From Hydra vulgaris (lineage: Eukaryota; Cnidaria; Hydrozoa; Anthoathecata; Hydridae), in the NCBI RefSeq assembly GCF_038396675.1, contig NC_088920.1, forward strand, positions 68,504,501 to 68,568,500: 64,000 nucleotides of DNA, in the 5' to 3' direction. Shown here piece after piece: positions 1-12,879 of the stretch. The stretch's first letter is position 1. Every line of letters begins with the position of its first letter. The position numbers and the translations under genes were made by a program. The notes under the pieces were generated by a model, which saw only the letters and a program-made list of their open reading frames with translations, ran no database searches and had not been told where the DNA came from.

Positions 1-780
1 AAAAAACGTTTTTTGCAATAATGGTGCTTTTAAAAAAGCATTGTAGTTTATTATGCAATTATTGGTTTATTTTAAAAATGATTTTAACATTTTTCATCTT
101 AGTTGCAACAATAATGGTTTCCTTTTATAAACAACTTTGTGAACTTAACATTTGCGAACTAACATATTGTCATTAATGTAATAGTTATATTGCCTGTTAT
201 GCAACAAAATGCACAAAAAACAACAATTGCATTTTGTAAGCAAAAAAGTAAATCTGAAACTCAAATTTTTTCTTTTTTATTTGATGCACAAGAATTTTTT
301 ATTTTTCTAATCATTATTTAAAAAAAAAAAAAAGGAATTGTTTTTTATTTATGAAAAAATCATACCTTTGTGAGAGGTAAAAACTGATCCCGTAATCTAC
401 TTTAAGGTAGTGTGTGGGCAAGAACTAAAGCTCTCACTTCCTACTGAGGCCTGCATATAGTACATACTGATTTATTCATTTGTAAATGTATCAATAAATT
501 ACCTTAGTAGGTAAACTCTGCTCTTTCTTTTTAACATTGCTTCTTGTCTCAGAAACTTCTGATAATAATTTTCCCATTACTTTCTGAAAATAATTATCAA
601 GAAAATAAACTAAATTATTTAAGTTCTAATTCAGGACACTAAGTTTAAGTTTTATAGAAGCTACAAGAAAAAACAATAACAACAACAAAAAAAAACAGAT
701 GTAGAGCTAAGTTAGATATATTTCTATATGTTTAGCCTCTCCTAAGTTTTTTACAAATTATTAAAAAGATAAAGACAACA
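1..780. other. AT-rich intergenic DNA, no gene seen
   Basis: No open frame with family resemblance, tRNA-like fold or long inverted repeat was seen. Homopolymer A and T runs dominate. The stretch at about 370-530 is less AT-rich than its surroundings, but neither strand gives a recognisable protein. Confidence 0.5.
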
Positions 781-783
781 GAG

Positions 784-993
784 TTTTTTTTTATACTTAT
801 TCCCCTCCCCAAGGTTGAGAGGGCAACTACAGACGAGGAGGCTACTTAATTGTAGTTATAACCCTCTCTCAACTCTATAACTCCGAAACACGAACCTTGA
901 CAAACAAGGCCACTGTGCAGAGAAACAAGTTGAGTGTGGTACTACCAGAGACATGTTGGGGATTTAACTCCGAACCTCTCGCTTCATTACCAC
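784..993 (-). repeat. tRNA-derived SINE, family A
   Basis: Read on the minus strand, the element opens with a pol III A-box-like stretch (TGGTAATGAAGCG) and a weak B-box-like stretch. It continues through a body with the words TTTCTCTGCACAGTGG and GTAGCCTCCTCG, and ends in a T run on the plus strand (784-792), that is a poly(A) tail. The 3' part recurs at 26161-26234 on the plus strand, also followed by an A run, and part of the body recurs near 39630-39690. A dispersed sequence with a conserved 3' end and A tail fits a SINE. The tRNA origin of the head is less certain because the B box is poor. Confidence 0.55.
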
Positions 994-1565
994 ATATTAT
1001 ACATATTTTATATTTAACTCATATAACTTAGGTTATAAGACTGAGCAAAAATATAAAAAGTTGTTTAAACTTAACAACTTAGTAAGTATAGTAAAACAAG
1101 ATAGTAAAAATAAATAAAACAAAAAAATTTTTAAATTTTGGAACACACCAGAGACATTAATATGAAAAAAATGTAATACATAATATAATATGCACACACA
1201 CACACACATAACTTTGTATTGATTATCACAAGCAACTTTGTTAACTTTTTTGAAAAATGTAAAAATAGATTTAGGGGTGCCACCTTTAGTTTAAATTTTG
1301 CAACATGACCAAAACGCCAAAAAAAAAGGTTTTTTGAAGTATATCATGTTGGGTATCATAAGAAGCAAAATTATATAAAAATTTCAAATAGAAATATCAT
1401 TTTATAAAAAATATCAGAAATAAATAATTTTAATAAAAAATCTTGTAAAAACACACTTTTTTATTTTCAGTTAGAAAAATGTCATTACCTATGCAGTAAA
1501 ATTCAAAAGAGTTTTATAAAATGATAATTATTTTTACGCATTTAGGATCACATACATGTATATAA

Positions 1566-1655
<90 letters not shown>
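1566..1655. repeat. (TA)n microsatellite
   Basis: Nearly uninterrupted TA dinucleotides with rare TTTA interruptions. It borders the inverted repeat that starts at 1665. Confidence 0.95.
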
Positions 1656-1658
<3 letters not shown>

Positions 1659-1779
1659 TTATTATTTAGATAACCTGTCTGATGTCATACTAAAATAGCT
1701 GGGTCTTTAGTACATACGTTGACTGACTAAATAGGCAGAAGATGCAAGAGTGCTGCTACATCTGCTAATTTTTTTTAAA

Positions 1780-3595
1780 ACATCTTCACTTCCAATGAGG
1801 CTGCAAGAAACCACTGCTAGAGCTGAAAGTTACTGGAAGAGAAAATATAAAGTTTATAAAGCAATATAACGATTAACAGGTGACTTAAAAGATTGTAAAC
1901 TATATGAATAATGAAAACAAGATAAAGGGAGTGAATTCCAAAGAACTGATTTTTAAGGGGGAAAATTAGATGAATAAGAATTTTTAGAGCACTTAGGAAC
2001 AGTCACAGTAAAAAGATAAGATGTGATTGAATGACAAGTAACTAAAGGATTAATTTTGGTAGATGGCACTAGAGACGCTTGCTCTTTAGACCAGCATCCA
2101 TTATAGTATTTATAGAAAAGAGAAAGAGAAGCAACACTATGACAATGTGATAATGGCTGAAGGTTAGCTGCAAGAGCAGGTTTAACTATGTTTACAATGC
2201 ATTTTTGCACCTTGTCTAAAAGAGAAAGAACATCATTCATATCTCTGCTTCAGATATGGCAACAGTATTCCATAGAAGGACAGATTTGAGATTTATAGAT
2301 CAAGAATAGGATTCGATGTAAGAAAGTAGCAAGCACAATAGATGCAACCTTAGCAGATGCTTATAAATTTGATATATGGTTTCCAAGAAAGATCAGAAGT
2401 AAGAGTTAATCTTAGAAGACAGAGAGTAGATGTCTTTTCAAGTATATTACCATCCATAAACATAAGAAGATCTAGATTGTTGCCATAAAGATTAGCTGAA
2501 AAAAATTGTTTTTTATGAGTTTAAGTTTACCAGCCACTGAGAGCCCCATGCTGAAGCAGAAATGAGATCCTTTTCAAGCTCAAATGCCCCCTCAATATCA
2601 GAAAGTATTGGCTTTTAATCAACCCAAGAATAAATGGTAGTATCATCAGCGAACAATGTCAGCTTAGATGTGAGATGTTTTGGGAGATTATTAATGTAAA
2701 TTAAAAAAAAGTAAAGAGCCAAGATTAAAACCTTGAGGAACCCCCGAAATTACAGGAGATGAAGAAAACTAGGACAACTTTTATACTACGATTGGTAAGG
2801 AAGGTTCAATAGTCTTAAAGATCCTACCAGATACACTGTAAGAAGAAAGCTTATGGAGAAGACTAGAATGTCAAACTTTACCAAAGGCTTTAGAAATGTT
2901 GAGAGCAATAGCTTTAACCTCTCCACATTTAATGTTAACAAATCAGCTGTAGAACAAGATGATTGAAATCCATATTGATGATCAAAAAGTAAGTTATTAG
3001 ATTCAAGATTAGAGATTAAGTGTTTGTTAATTAAAGACTCAAAAACCTTGCATATGAAAGGAAGAAGACTAATGGAATTGTAGTTAGACAGATCAGATTG
3101 TTCTCCAGAATTTGTGAAAATAGGGATAACAAATGCCGCATTCAAGCAGGCTGGAAAACAAGACTCTGATTTGCATTTGTTAAATAGTTTTTAAAGTTTA
3201 AATGACAGCTCTGGAGAATGCTTCTGCAAGACTATGGTATGACAGGTATGCTGTCCAAACCATTAGCCACAGAAGAGTCTAGAAAACCAGGAAATCACAT
3301 TAGATACAAAAGTTGGAGTGATATGAATGTCAAGCAATGGGTAAGCCTGTTTGTTGGCAATTTTAGGTAGAATATGATAGTAGAATCTAAAGATGAGATT
3401 GATGAAAAGTACCTATTAAACAACTCAGTTTTGTCTTTAGGTGAGGTAATAAAATCTGAACCATGTAAGTGAGTTAGAATACTAGATTAGCCCTTATTAT
3501 AGACACTGTTAAAGATTCTCCAGAAGTCTCTAGAGCCTAATTTTTGAGATGAAATACAAGATTTTGTGACCTGAGAGGCTTTGGCATTCTGTTTA
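1780..3595 (-). pseudogene. Decayed non-LTR retrotransposon (LINE) reverse transcriptase
   Basis: Minus-strand frames with several stops and shifts carry reverse-transcriptase motifs in the right order. At 2786-3145 there is the segment before the palm, with an SNYNSISLLPFICKVFE-like stretch and then HQYGF. Near 2700-2760 there is a degraded PQG motif. Near 2641-2663 there is the catalytic FADD box (LTLFADDT). The C-terminal cysteine/histidine-rich tail lies at 1953-2240. The order and motif choice fit jockey/CR1-type LINEs. No endonuclease domain is visible, so the copy is 5' truncated as well as broken. It cannot be active. The exact clade is not certain. Confidence 0.8.
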
Positions 3596-3602
3596 ATCTA
3601 AG

Positions 3603-3606
<4 letters not shown>

Positions 3607-3676
<70 letters not shown>
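3607..3676. repeat. (TA)n microsatellite
   Basis: Pure TA repeat at the 5' side of the minus-strand LINE relic. Confidence 0.95.
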
Positions 3677-3680
<4 letters not shown>

Positions 3681-4064
3681 TGAGTTGAGATAACATTCTA
3701 TGGATATATCATCTATAACATTTAAAAAAAACCACCAAGAATAATGAAGGGAATGACTGCTGGCCCAGGCCAAACTCTCAGTTGATGTAGGCTATAAGAT
3801 AGTTGATGTAAGTCCCCAGCAGCGGGCTATTTTAGTGTGACATCAGATATGTTATCTAAACACGCATTTAAAACTATGTATTATTATGATATTGTATTAT
3901 TATGATGCTGGTTACAGGTTTGACAGCAAACTTGAATTTACTATACGCAACTATTCTATTAAATTCTAATAAATTATTTTTGTAAAAACTAAAATAAATT
4001 CAACAACTACAAATTAATTTGAAAAAATTTTTAATTCATAATTTAGTAAGATAAAGCTTAAGTT

Positions 4065-6281
4065 TTAAAAACAAATCATATCTGTAAATCCTTTGATTTT
4101 TTCATTTAGTGCTCGATAAAGTTTTGCAGTATAGTTACGATCTTGGATATATCCTAGATGATGATAAACAATAGATAATGTGTATAAAACATCTCGCTTT
4201 TTTGCAACTATGTTTGCTCTTGTAAAATAAGTCAAGCTTTTATCAAGCATAGAGACAATATCAAGTAACTGAGATTTACTTTCAATTACAGTACTGAAAT
4301 GCTCGAGTAGTTTACACTGAGCTTGTAAAAATATAAAAGCTCCCTTTTGAAAACATGTTCCATTAGATAAAATCTGCAAACTCATTTGTTCTAGAGATAC
4401 CTTGGCTTTTTTATACAGTTTCGTGGTAATATACCAATGAGCGAGACAGATTTGAGCATCAATTTTAAGTCCAGTCAGATAATATTTATCTGAAAATGTT
4501 ATCAGCTGACATAACTTTGTAAGAGCGATTGATGAGCTTGATGCCATTAATAACTCAACCAATAACAAGTTAACTTTTCCTTTAAGTAATGGCAGTTTAC
4601 TTTTCAAAGAAAACTTTGATAGCAAATCATTTATTTCTTCAAATGCTTTCATAAAGCTTCCATTTAGAATATTAACAACAGCTATCATGTATTGACTTTC
4701 AAAGCAATCAATAAAAGAAAGTTTTTTAATTATTTCTTTAATGGAATCCATTTTTCTTTCATAAATACACTGTTGAAAATCAATTTGCAATGTACAAAAT
4801 TCGATTGTCTTTTGATTTCGATTATATAAAGTGATTTGAGTTGAGGCAAAATGTATAATGCATTTAGCTTCTGAGTAAAAGCCTTGTATAAAATGATGAT
4901 TTGCTAATTGGCATAAAGATAAAACTAAATTTTCATCAGACTGACTATATATATTTGTTTTAGATAAGAGTAAAGAAAACTGACATAATGAAGATGCAAC
5001 CAAATTAAACCCAAAAAAACATATAAATGCAGAAAGAGCCAATCCTGCAACATCCATCATTGAAGGCATTGTGCACAATATTTGAGAAACCTTTGATATT
5101 AAAATACTTGGAGAAATTTTACCTTCATAAACTTTTTCTTTATAACAATGTAATACACCTAACTTTTTTATAAGTTTAAGTTCAAACGCATCACCTTCAT
5201 CTTTATTTTCAATAAAACAATCCTTAATATCAGAAAACTTTGATTTCCCAGGATTTGTTTCTTCTTCAACCACTTTTAACCAAAATAGCGCATGTTGCAA
5301 ACATTTTTCATCATTAGTTTCTTGAGCCATTCTTACTGCTTCTTCCAATGAAATTAATGACTCATTGTAATTACCATGGTAACAATGCATAATTCCTAAG
5401 GTTAAAGCACAATAACGAAATCTTTTAAATTTCATTTGATGCTTTTCAATCTCGGAGTTTTCTTTTCTTTCATCTTCAAATACTTTGAAATCAAAATAAA
5501 GTTGAAGAAACTTAGTAGCACACTCAGTTTCTGATAATCTAAGGTAGTTCAGAAAATTAAGGAAATGTATATCAGATATATCTGGGTATATTTTTTGTAT
5601 CTTAGTGCAACTATCTTTCAGTTTTTCAGGGGTAAGTGCTTTTATTTCATTACTTAACAAAAAATGTGTTTGCTGAGATATGAATCTTTCAACCTTATTT
5701 TTACTGATAAGAAAGCTGTCATCAAATGCTATCTTGTCATTATCAAAAAAATTACTTGAAAAATGTTTTAAAAAATCTGTATTTTCACTATCAGCATAAC
5801 ATGCTTTAGTATGCAACTGAGAGCTACTTTGATAACATATATCTCTATGTAACTTATCAATGCTCAAATAATTCTCTAGTGATTTGAAAAACAAACTAAT
5901 TTTTTGAAAAGACATCTTTTTAAGAACTAAAATATTTTTGCGAAGAAATAAACCTAAAATGCTAGATCTCATAATTGAGTCAGTTGAAAATAAGTTCTCT
6001 AGTGATTTAACAGTTTCACATAAACAGTCGATATCTTGCAAGTCGTGCACCTCCTTAAGAAACATTGCTAATAAATCGCCATTCATAACTTTTCGAATTT
6101 CTTGTTGAAATTGAATCCATGATAACTGAGTGCTTCTTACAAGCTTGAGTGCTTGAAGTAGTAATTTCCTTTGATGTTCAGGAGATACTTCAGGACTTTC
6201 CCAGCTTTTTCCACTGGTTTGAGAAACAATTAATCGAATGTATATTGAACAAGGAATATGGTAAGGAAGAATTTCAAACAT
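4065..6281 (-). CDS. ANAPC5: Anaphase-promoting complex subunit 5 (APC5)
   Basis: APC5 is a scaffold subunit of the APC/C ubiquitin ligase that drives mitotic exit; it bridges the TPR arm and the platform with APC4 and APC1. This uninterrupted frame encodes 738 residues, close to the about 755 of vertebrate APC5. Family features seen: an N-terminal helical domain with ILPYHIP near residues 4-10 and the LGLFLRK segment near 109-115, an SQQ...ALTP segment at 202-218, and the diagnostic TPR-like block at about 288-335 (LEEAVRMAQETND, then CLQHALFWL). Helical repeats run to the C terminus, which keeps the family's RDVLYTLSIVYHHLG stretch. The start at 6281 aligns with the domain start; upstream sequence has no in-frame coding similarity. 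The gene has no introns, unlike its neighbours. A minus-strand AG shortly before the ATG could accept a spliced leader, but this is unproven. A retrogene is the alternative to an ancestral intronless locus. The function assignment is firm. Confidence 0.92.
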   Translation of the reverse strand: MFEILPYHIPCSIYIRLIVSQTSGKSWESPEVSPEHQRKLLLQALKLVRSTQLSWIQFQQEIRKVMNGDLLAMFLKEVHDLQDIDCLCETVKSLENLFSTDSIMRSSILGLFLRKNILVLKKMSFQKISLFFKSLENYLSIDKLHRDICYQSSSQLHTKACYADSENTDFLKHFSSNFFDNDKIAFDDSFLISKNKVERFISQQTHFLLSNEIKALTPEKLKDSCTKIQKIYPDISDIHFLNFLNYLRLSETECATKFLQLYFDFKVFEDERKENSEIEKHQMKFKRFRYCALTLGIMHCYHGNYNESLISLEEAVRMAQETNDEKCLQHALFWLKVVEEETNPGKSKFSDIKDCFIENKDEGDAFELKLIKKLGVLHCYKEKVYEGKISPSILISKVSQILCTMPSMMDVAGLALSAFICFFGFNLVASSLCQFSLLLSKTNIYSQSDENLVLSLCQLANHHFIQGFYSEAKCIIHFASTQITLYNRNQKTIEFCTLQIDFQQCIYERKMDSIKEIIKKLSFIDCFESQYMIAVVNILNGSFMKAFEEINDLLSKFSLKSKLPLLKGKVNLLLVELLMASSSSIALTKLCQLITFSDKYYLTGLKIDAQICLAHWYITTKLYKKAKVSLEQMSLQILSNGTCFQKGAFIFLQAQCKLLEHFSTVIESKSQLLDIVSMLDKSLTYFTRANIVAKKRDVLYTLSIVYHHLGYIQDRNYTAKLYRALNEKIKGFTDMICF

Positions 6282-6840
6282 TTCAATCTGTCTTGCAATA
6301 TATAAAAATATTAATTTTAAAAACTTTAAAACCGATAATTTAAACTCGGATTTTTTAAACTCGTCCTAAAGACAAAATAACCCGGAAAAAATAAAAATTA
6401 ACCGAAATAACCTATGAATTAACTGTAATCATAGAAACAAGAAATATATATTCTCATGACTATGCTGTAATAAACTTAATCTATTCAAATAATTGACCGA
6501 GAAGACAATATTTGATATGATTGTTAATTAATTAACCCGAAATAAACCGAAATAACGTACGAATTAACTTAATTAAGCTTAAGGTATTGAAATAATTAAT
6601 TGAAACTAACTCTACAAGTTGACTTATATCGATAAGAAATGAAGTAATGAAGGTATCTGCAACAGGGCTCGTCTACTCACGTTCAACTCAAGAAACCCAA
6701 AATTAAGGGCATGTCGCATATTAAAAAACAGTTGTTTAAAAAATGTTTTTCTGATCATTTATTAAGAAACGAACCCTGTTTGGTGTACTACTTATCTGCA
6801 ATCGTTGGGTGTGCTGCTTATCTGCTACTTATCTCAATTT
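6282..6840. other. Upstream region of APC5, no other gene seen
   Basis: Very AT-rich sequence with repeated short words such as AACCGAAATAA near 6400 and 6550. This should contain the APC5 promoter, but no clear core promoter element can be singled out. Confidence 0.4.
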
Positions 6841-8070
6841 CTGATTATTTACAAGTCATAAAGTTATATAAAAATAAGTCAACCAGCTCATTTCTATTTA
6901 TTTGCCAAGCAGTGTTATTTTCATAGTCATTATTTTTCATGGTCATTAATCGTTCGGCTTTTGGCCTTTTCCTTTGACCTGGTTTCTTATAACCCGTGCG
7001 CATAGTCACTTTAAGTTTAACGTCAGTAGATGTTACCATCTTGTTTAGTAGACCTACTTTGTCTGTCAGGTATGACTCCAGATTTTGTTTTATATGGTGG
7101 ATACAAGACCTGACTGGATTCTGGAAAAGCAAATTTTATTGATAACATTGTAGCTTTTTCCTGATCAGTTCCATAAACAAAATTTTCAGTTTTACATGAC
7201 ACTTCCTTGAATTAATTCCGTATATGTGTGAAGAAATGAGCAAATGTACCGTCAAATGCATCACCATGCAGGAACAATGGCCTAAATGAAGATTGGATTC
7301 CATTAAAGATCTTAGCAGACTATAACCTGCATCCTAAATACTGTAATAGCGACATACACTTCTCCAAGATTAAAGATTCGATAAACCCCAATGATTGATG
7401 GACAACCACTTGAACACATAGCTTTCATTTGCTGTATTGTTTCATCTAAATAATTACATTTGGAATTTTATTTTTTATCTGCTTTAAACTCTTTACAAAG
7501 GGGTGATCATGAAGAATAAGAATCATGTTTTTCAACTTATTGTAATATTTTTTGTTGCGTATCTGTTTGGAATACCTTGGAGCATCGTTTCTTCATGGTT
7601 TAGAAGTAGATCCTGGTAGATCTCTCTAGGTTGTTGGACTTTTGGTTTGTTAGGCAACAGCATTCATGGCTGATTTGGATTTTTATACGTAAGTTGATTG
7701 CGCATTGTTGCTGTTTGCATATAGACATGGTCCAGGATGTTTTCCAATGTATTCAACAAAGCAGACAAATTCTGAATTTCGAAACGTGTCTTCTTTTATC
7801 CAACTGATGCGTCGTTTGAAATTACTGCTGGCTCTTAAGCATGTATATTGTCAATGAAACTGTATGACTTCAGATGGCAATGACTGTGGCTCTTAATTGA
7901 TGTAAGTAAACTTTTTGTTACAGCTTTGAAATTTTTTCAGTCTTTTTTATGAAATTTTTTAAGTGACCTGTAGATAGACAAAAAGAAACTGTATGAGCTC
8001 CACTTGCTCCTGCCCATCTCCCACAGCCATCAACAAAGCAGCTTTGCAAACCATTTGGACGTCTGTGAAT
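6840..8070 (-). pseudogene. Decayed MULE-type DNA transposase
   Basis: Assembled across frameshifts on the minus strand, the translation shows a recognisable order. Near 7600-7660 there is a SAMNAVA-like segment. Near 7440-7620 there are KQIRNKKYYNKLKNMI and LILHDHPFVK. Near 7260-7300 there is SSFRPLFLHGDA. Near 7130-7180 there is NFVYGTDQEKA. Near 7060-7110 there are HIKQNLESYL and DKVGL. The combination of a 'fixed GTD.EKA' motif, a preceding P.F.HGDA box and a following HIK.NL box is typical of Mutator-like (MULE) transposases in animals. Many stops and shifts show it is dead. No terminal repeats were located. The reconstruction across frames was done by eye, so the exact borders are soft. 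Confidence 0.6.
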
Positions 8071-8199
8071 ATTTTCTTTATTTTTTACAAGAAAATAGAC
8101 ATTTTATTTGGACCCTATGGAATGATTTTTGACATATGTTTTGAACGATTAACCAATATATTGATAATCTCAGCGGCTTCTGAAAAATTTAGACTTTGA

Positions 8200-8997
8200 A
8201 GATAGTTGTTGGAATTTTGCTGTTGCTGCCACTTTACTGTGGCACTATATTTTGGTCACTGACATATTCTGCTTGTTTTCATGAATATTCCTCTATGTCA
8301 TCCTCTGATATATCTGTATCATTGAAGGCTAATGGTTTCATTGGTCAGTGATGTACTTCTTCAAAAGAAAAAAATATATTATGGATTTATCATTACACAC
8401 TTATATCTTGTTTGTTTGTTTAATAGAATATATTGATTTTGAATTTTGGTTTACTTATATATGTTATTTGCAATAATTATTAGTTGTGTTCATTTAATCT
8501 ACCTGATTCTGTTTGAAAGACTTTGATCCAAAGTTTTGAAGTGAATCTCACTTGCAGGTGGACACTAAGCAAGATTGACAATATGGTTATATACTTTTGT
8601 TTCTTCAATGGCACAAGTAAACAGTACTGTAATTTCAGGATGCAATACTTTTTTAACTCCTTATCCATAAACAACTACAGTTTAAAGATGTTCAAAATTG
8701 CAAAAACTGCTATCAGCAGGAAAAACAGAATAAATTAGCATTGCAAGAGCAGCAGTCAAAGCATAAGTATGCATTAGTTTACTTTATTCACCAATAGACG
8801 TGACAGAATGAAACAACACTGGATACGTGGGTGTTTTGATTCTGATGTCTGTGATTGTTCATACTTATTTTGGATGATAAATCATATCTATCTAAAAATT
8901 AATAGTTTACTTTATTCACCAATCATATCTATCTAAAAATTAATTAGTTTACTTTATTCACCAATAGACGTGACAGAATGAAACAACACTGGATACG
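8200..8997. repeat. Unassigned DNA with a duplicated segment
   Basis: A segment of about 55 bp containing ATAGACGTGACAGAATG occurs at about 8774-8828 and again at 8944-8998. Between them is a third, shorter copy of its first half (TTTACTTTATTCACCAAT near 8907). The word CATATCTATCTAAAAATTA is duplicated too. No gene is supported here. Confidence 0.6.
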
Positions 8998-9084
8998 TTT
9001 CCCTCCTATTGGTTTCTAATAAATAATAGTAGGAATCCATTGTGGATTCCTACTATTATTTATTAGAAACCAATAGGAGGGAAA
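8998..9084. repeat. Perfect 42-bp inverted repeat with 3-nt loop
   Basis: The left arm 8998-9039 (starting TTTCCCTCCTATTGG) is the exact reverse complement of 9043-9084, separated by TTG. It abuts the duplicated segment ending at 8998. A hairpin this long and perfect is most simply a recent MITE or a foldback replication product; a small-RNA precursor is possible. Confidence 0.9.
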
Positions 9085-9519
9085 GGATGACCAGGTAATG
9101 CAGTTTTTATTTTTTAAGTTACGGGGTCACAATATATGTTTTCAGCAATCAAAGTTCGATTAAAATTGGCTTGAAGTTGGCTTAGATTTCAATCTAAAAT
9201 AATCCAGCATTAAAAATAAAGATTATTTATACAGTATACATGCGTTCTCTGTTTTATTGAATGAAAGTTTGAAATAATCAAAACAACATCTTTAATAGAT
9301 TGAAATCTTTAATAAAATTTTAAGAGCTCTACTTTGCCTTGCTGGTGGTTGTCTCAATGATTAATTATTATTTATTAGACCAGTTTGAAAAACTGTTCTA
9401 TTAAATAATAGTTATTAATATTAAAAAATATCTTTTCTTAATTTTTTTTTTTACTTTTCTTAATGAGAATTTTAAATTAACAGTTTTCAAAATCTTGATT
9501 TTAAATTGAGTTTGTTGAA

Positions 9520-9910
9520 TTAAATGACAAAGCTGCTCAGTATCCAAGGGTTCTCGCAAGTTATTTTCAAAGCTAAAACTGATGAAGCTAAAACGATGAT
9601 CCTCTGGTAAAAGGAAAAATCCTTGAAAGACTCCTTCAGTGGTATGGACGTAGGCAAGCTTGTTAGTACCCTTCTCGTGATTGCAATCGGGAAATGGAGG
9701 CAGGCGGCCTCTAGTGAATATTGACAGTCGTAACGTGGACGGACAAAAGAACAACCCCTTCGCGTCAAAGACACCCATAGTTTGAGCCAATAATTTAGTA
9801 TCTGTCTACTTCAGTCCCCTTGCCTGCACCAAAAGGGGCATGGCACGTGTTGCTTACGCGGCATACTCGGCTATTCTTATACTATAGATAGTCAGGATTA
9901 AAAGGAAAGT
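9520..9910 (-). other. Less AT-rich stretch with a 129-codon frame, unrecognised
   Basis: Base composition is clearly less AT-rich than the flanks. On the minus strand one frame runs from 9790 down to 9401 (129 residues), and another of 84 residues overlaps it at 9520-9774. Neither resembles a family I recognise. The last 40 residues of the longer frame are lysine-rich and extend into AT-rich DNA. It could be an exon, a promoter region, or old transposon DNA. No splice signals decide the matter. Confidence 0.25.
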
Positions 9911-11040
9911 GCGTCAAATTAAAACGGGATTGAGTTAAGTTGCATGGTACCATACTCATAAGGTTTACTACTCATCAGGTTCATTTTTATTTATTTATTA
10001 CAATTCAAGATAACCTTTTTTTGATTTTTAACAGGCAATTTTTCCTTAAATTGTATAGTGGGTTTAATGAGAAAAGCTGTACTTGTTAAATATGAAATCC
10101 AACCCATTATAAATGACAAGCAGTTTTGTATTGCAGTATTAGGTCAATGGGTTCTTCAGGTGTATTTAAGTCGAGTATTTTTAGGTTTTGATTGTAATTA
10201 AAATGTTTAATTAACAATATTGCACGTTGTTGGCACATGTAATTTCTAAGTAATTTTGTCCACAATTCTAATAACATGATTTTGCGTAATGAACTCATGA
10301 GAAAAAAATGTTAATAGGTTTTTGTTTAAATCAGCAGCAGTTTTTCTGTTAATAGAATTAACTTAAATAAAAAATTACCGTCTTTTCTTTTTCATACAGT
10401 TAGTTATATCCATGATTAATAGGCTGTGTGCTGTTATTCATATAACTAATAAAACAACCAAAATTTTATTTATAAAAAAACAAATTTCCTCACATTTAAT
10501 ACAGCTAAGTGACACCACAAAACAAGAGAAAGTTCAACAGTATTTAACAAATAAGTTTTTTAGTTATCATGTTGGTCAACCATTAAAACTAATTTGACTC
10601 GACTCGAAAATTTTTTTGAAATTTATTTCTCATTCTCATTATATATAAGGAACTTTTAGTGAAAATTTCAGCTCTCCATGTCAACTCTAAGGTAAAAATT
10701 TATGCAATCCCTATGTAAAAAAAATTTCATAAATTTACAAATCAAGAAATTAGAATTTTTTTAAAATTAAAAAATTATTTTGCGATTTTGTAAAAAGCAA
10801 TTAAATTTAATGTGCCCGAATAGTGTGGTGGTTTTGACTTTACAGCAACTAAAGAAAGCACCTGATTGTTTGATTTAAAGGAGCTGTAAATATACATAGT
10901 ATTTCTTTTTTTATGTTAAAAGTACTTTTCCTTCAGCATCCAATCAAGGTGTTTGATAACTGCCTCATATCTCCACACAAACACTGAGATATAAGACACA
11001 CTGTAATAATTAATTGAGCATGTATTCTACTATAAATGGT
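9911..11040. other. AT-rich intergenic DNA, no gene supported
   Basis: Short frames at 10107-10298 (minus) and 10412-10597 (plus) show no family resemblance and have the composition of chance frames. No repeats with clear ends were seen. Confidence 0.4.
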
Positions 11041-11044
11041 TTGT

Positions 11045-12664
<1,620 letters not shown>

Positions 12665-12879
12665 TTTAACTGGTCTCAGTAAAATTAATTACTAATAGTA
12701 TTAGTATAGTAAGAAAGTTGCTGATTTCCTCTGGAAAATTTACTTATTCATAAGCTTAGCATTAGGTTTAGAGGATATCTATTTTCTGCCGCACTGCCTT
12801 AATGGGAATATGGTCAAAATTTGGAAAATGATAACACAGAAAAATTTTATTAAAAAGCAAGTGAAAATAAGGATCATGA

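Larger units (their letters stand above)
1665..3860. mobile_element. Inverted-repeat pair bracketing a LINE relic
   Basis: The sequence at 1665-1704 (beginning TTTAGATAAC) matches the reverse complement of 3814-3860 with a few mismatches; both share TCTGATGTCA and ACTAAAATAGC. The interior is mostly the decayed reverse transcriptase on the minus strand. Either the LINE inserted into an older inverted-repeat element, or the two ends are copies of one repeat in opposite orientation. Other copies of the ends would distinguish these. Confidence 0.5.

Noticed and set aside
6149..6343. 64-codon plus-strand frame
   Set aside because: Antisense shadow of the N-terminal part of APC5.
7993..8199. 68-codon plus-strand frame
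   Set aside because: Lies over the decayed minus-strand MULE region; no independent support.
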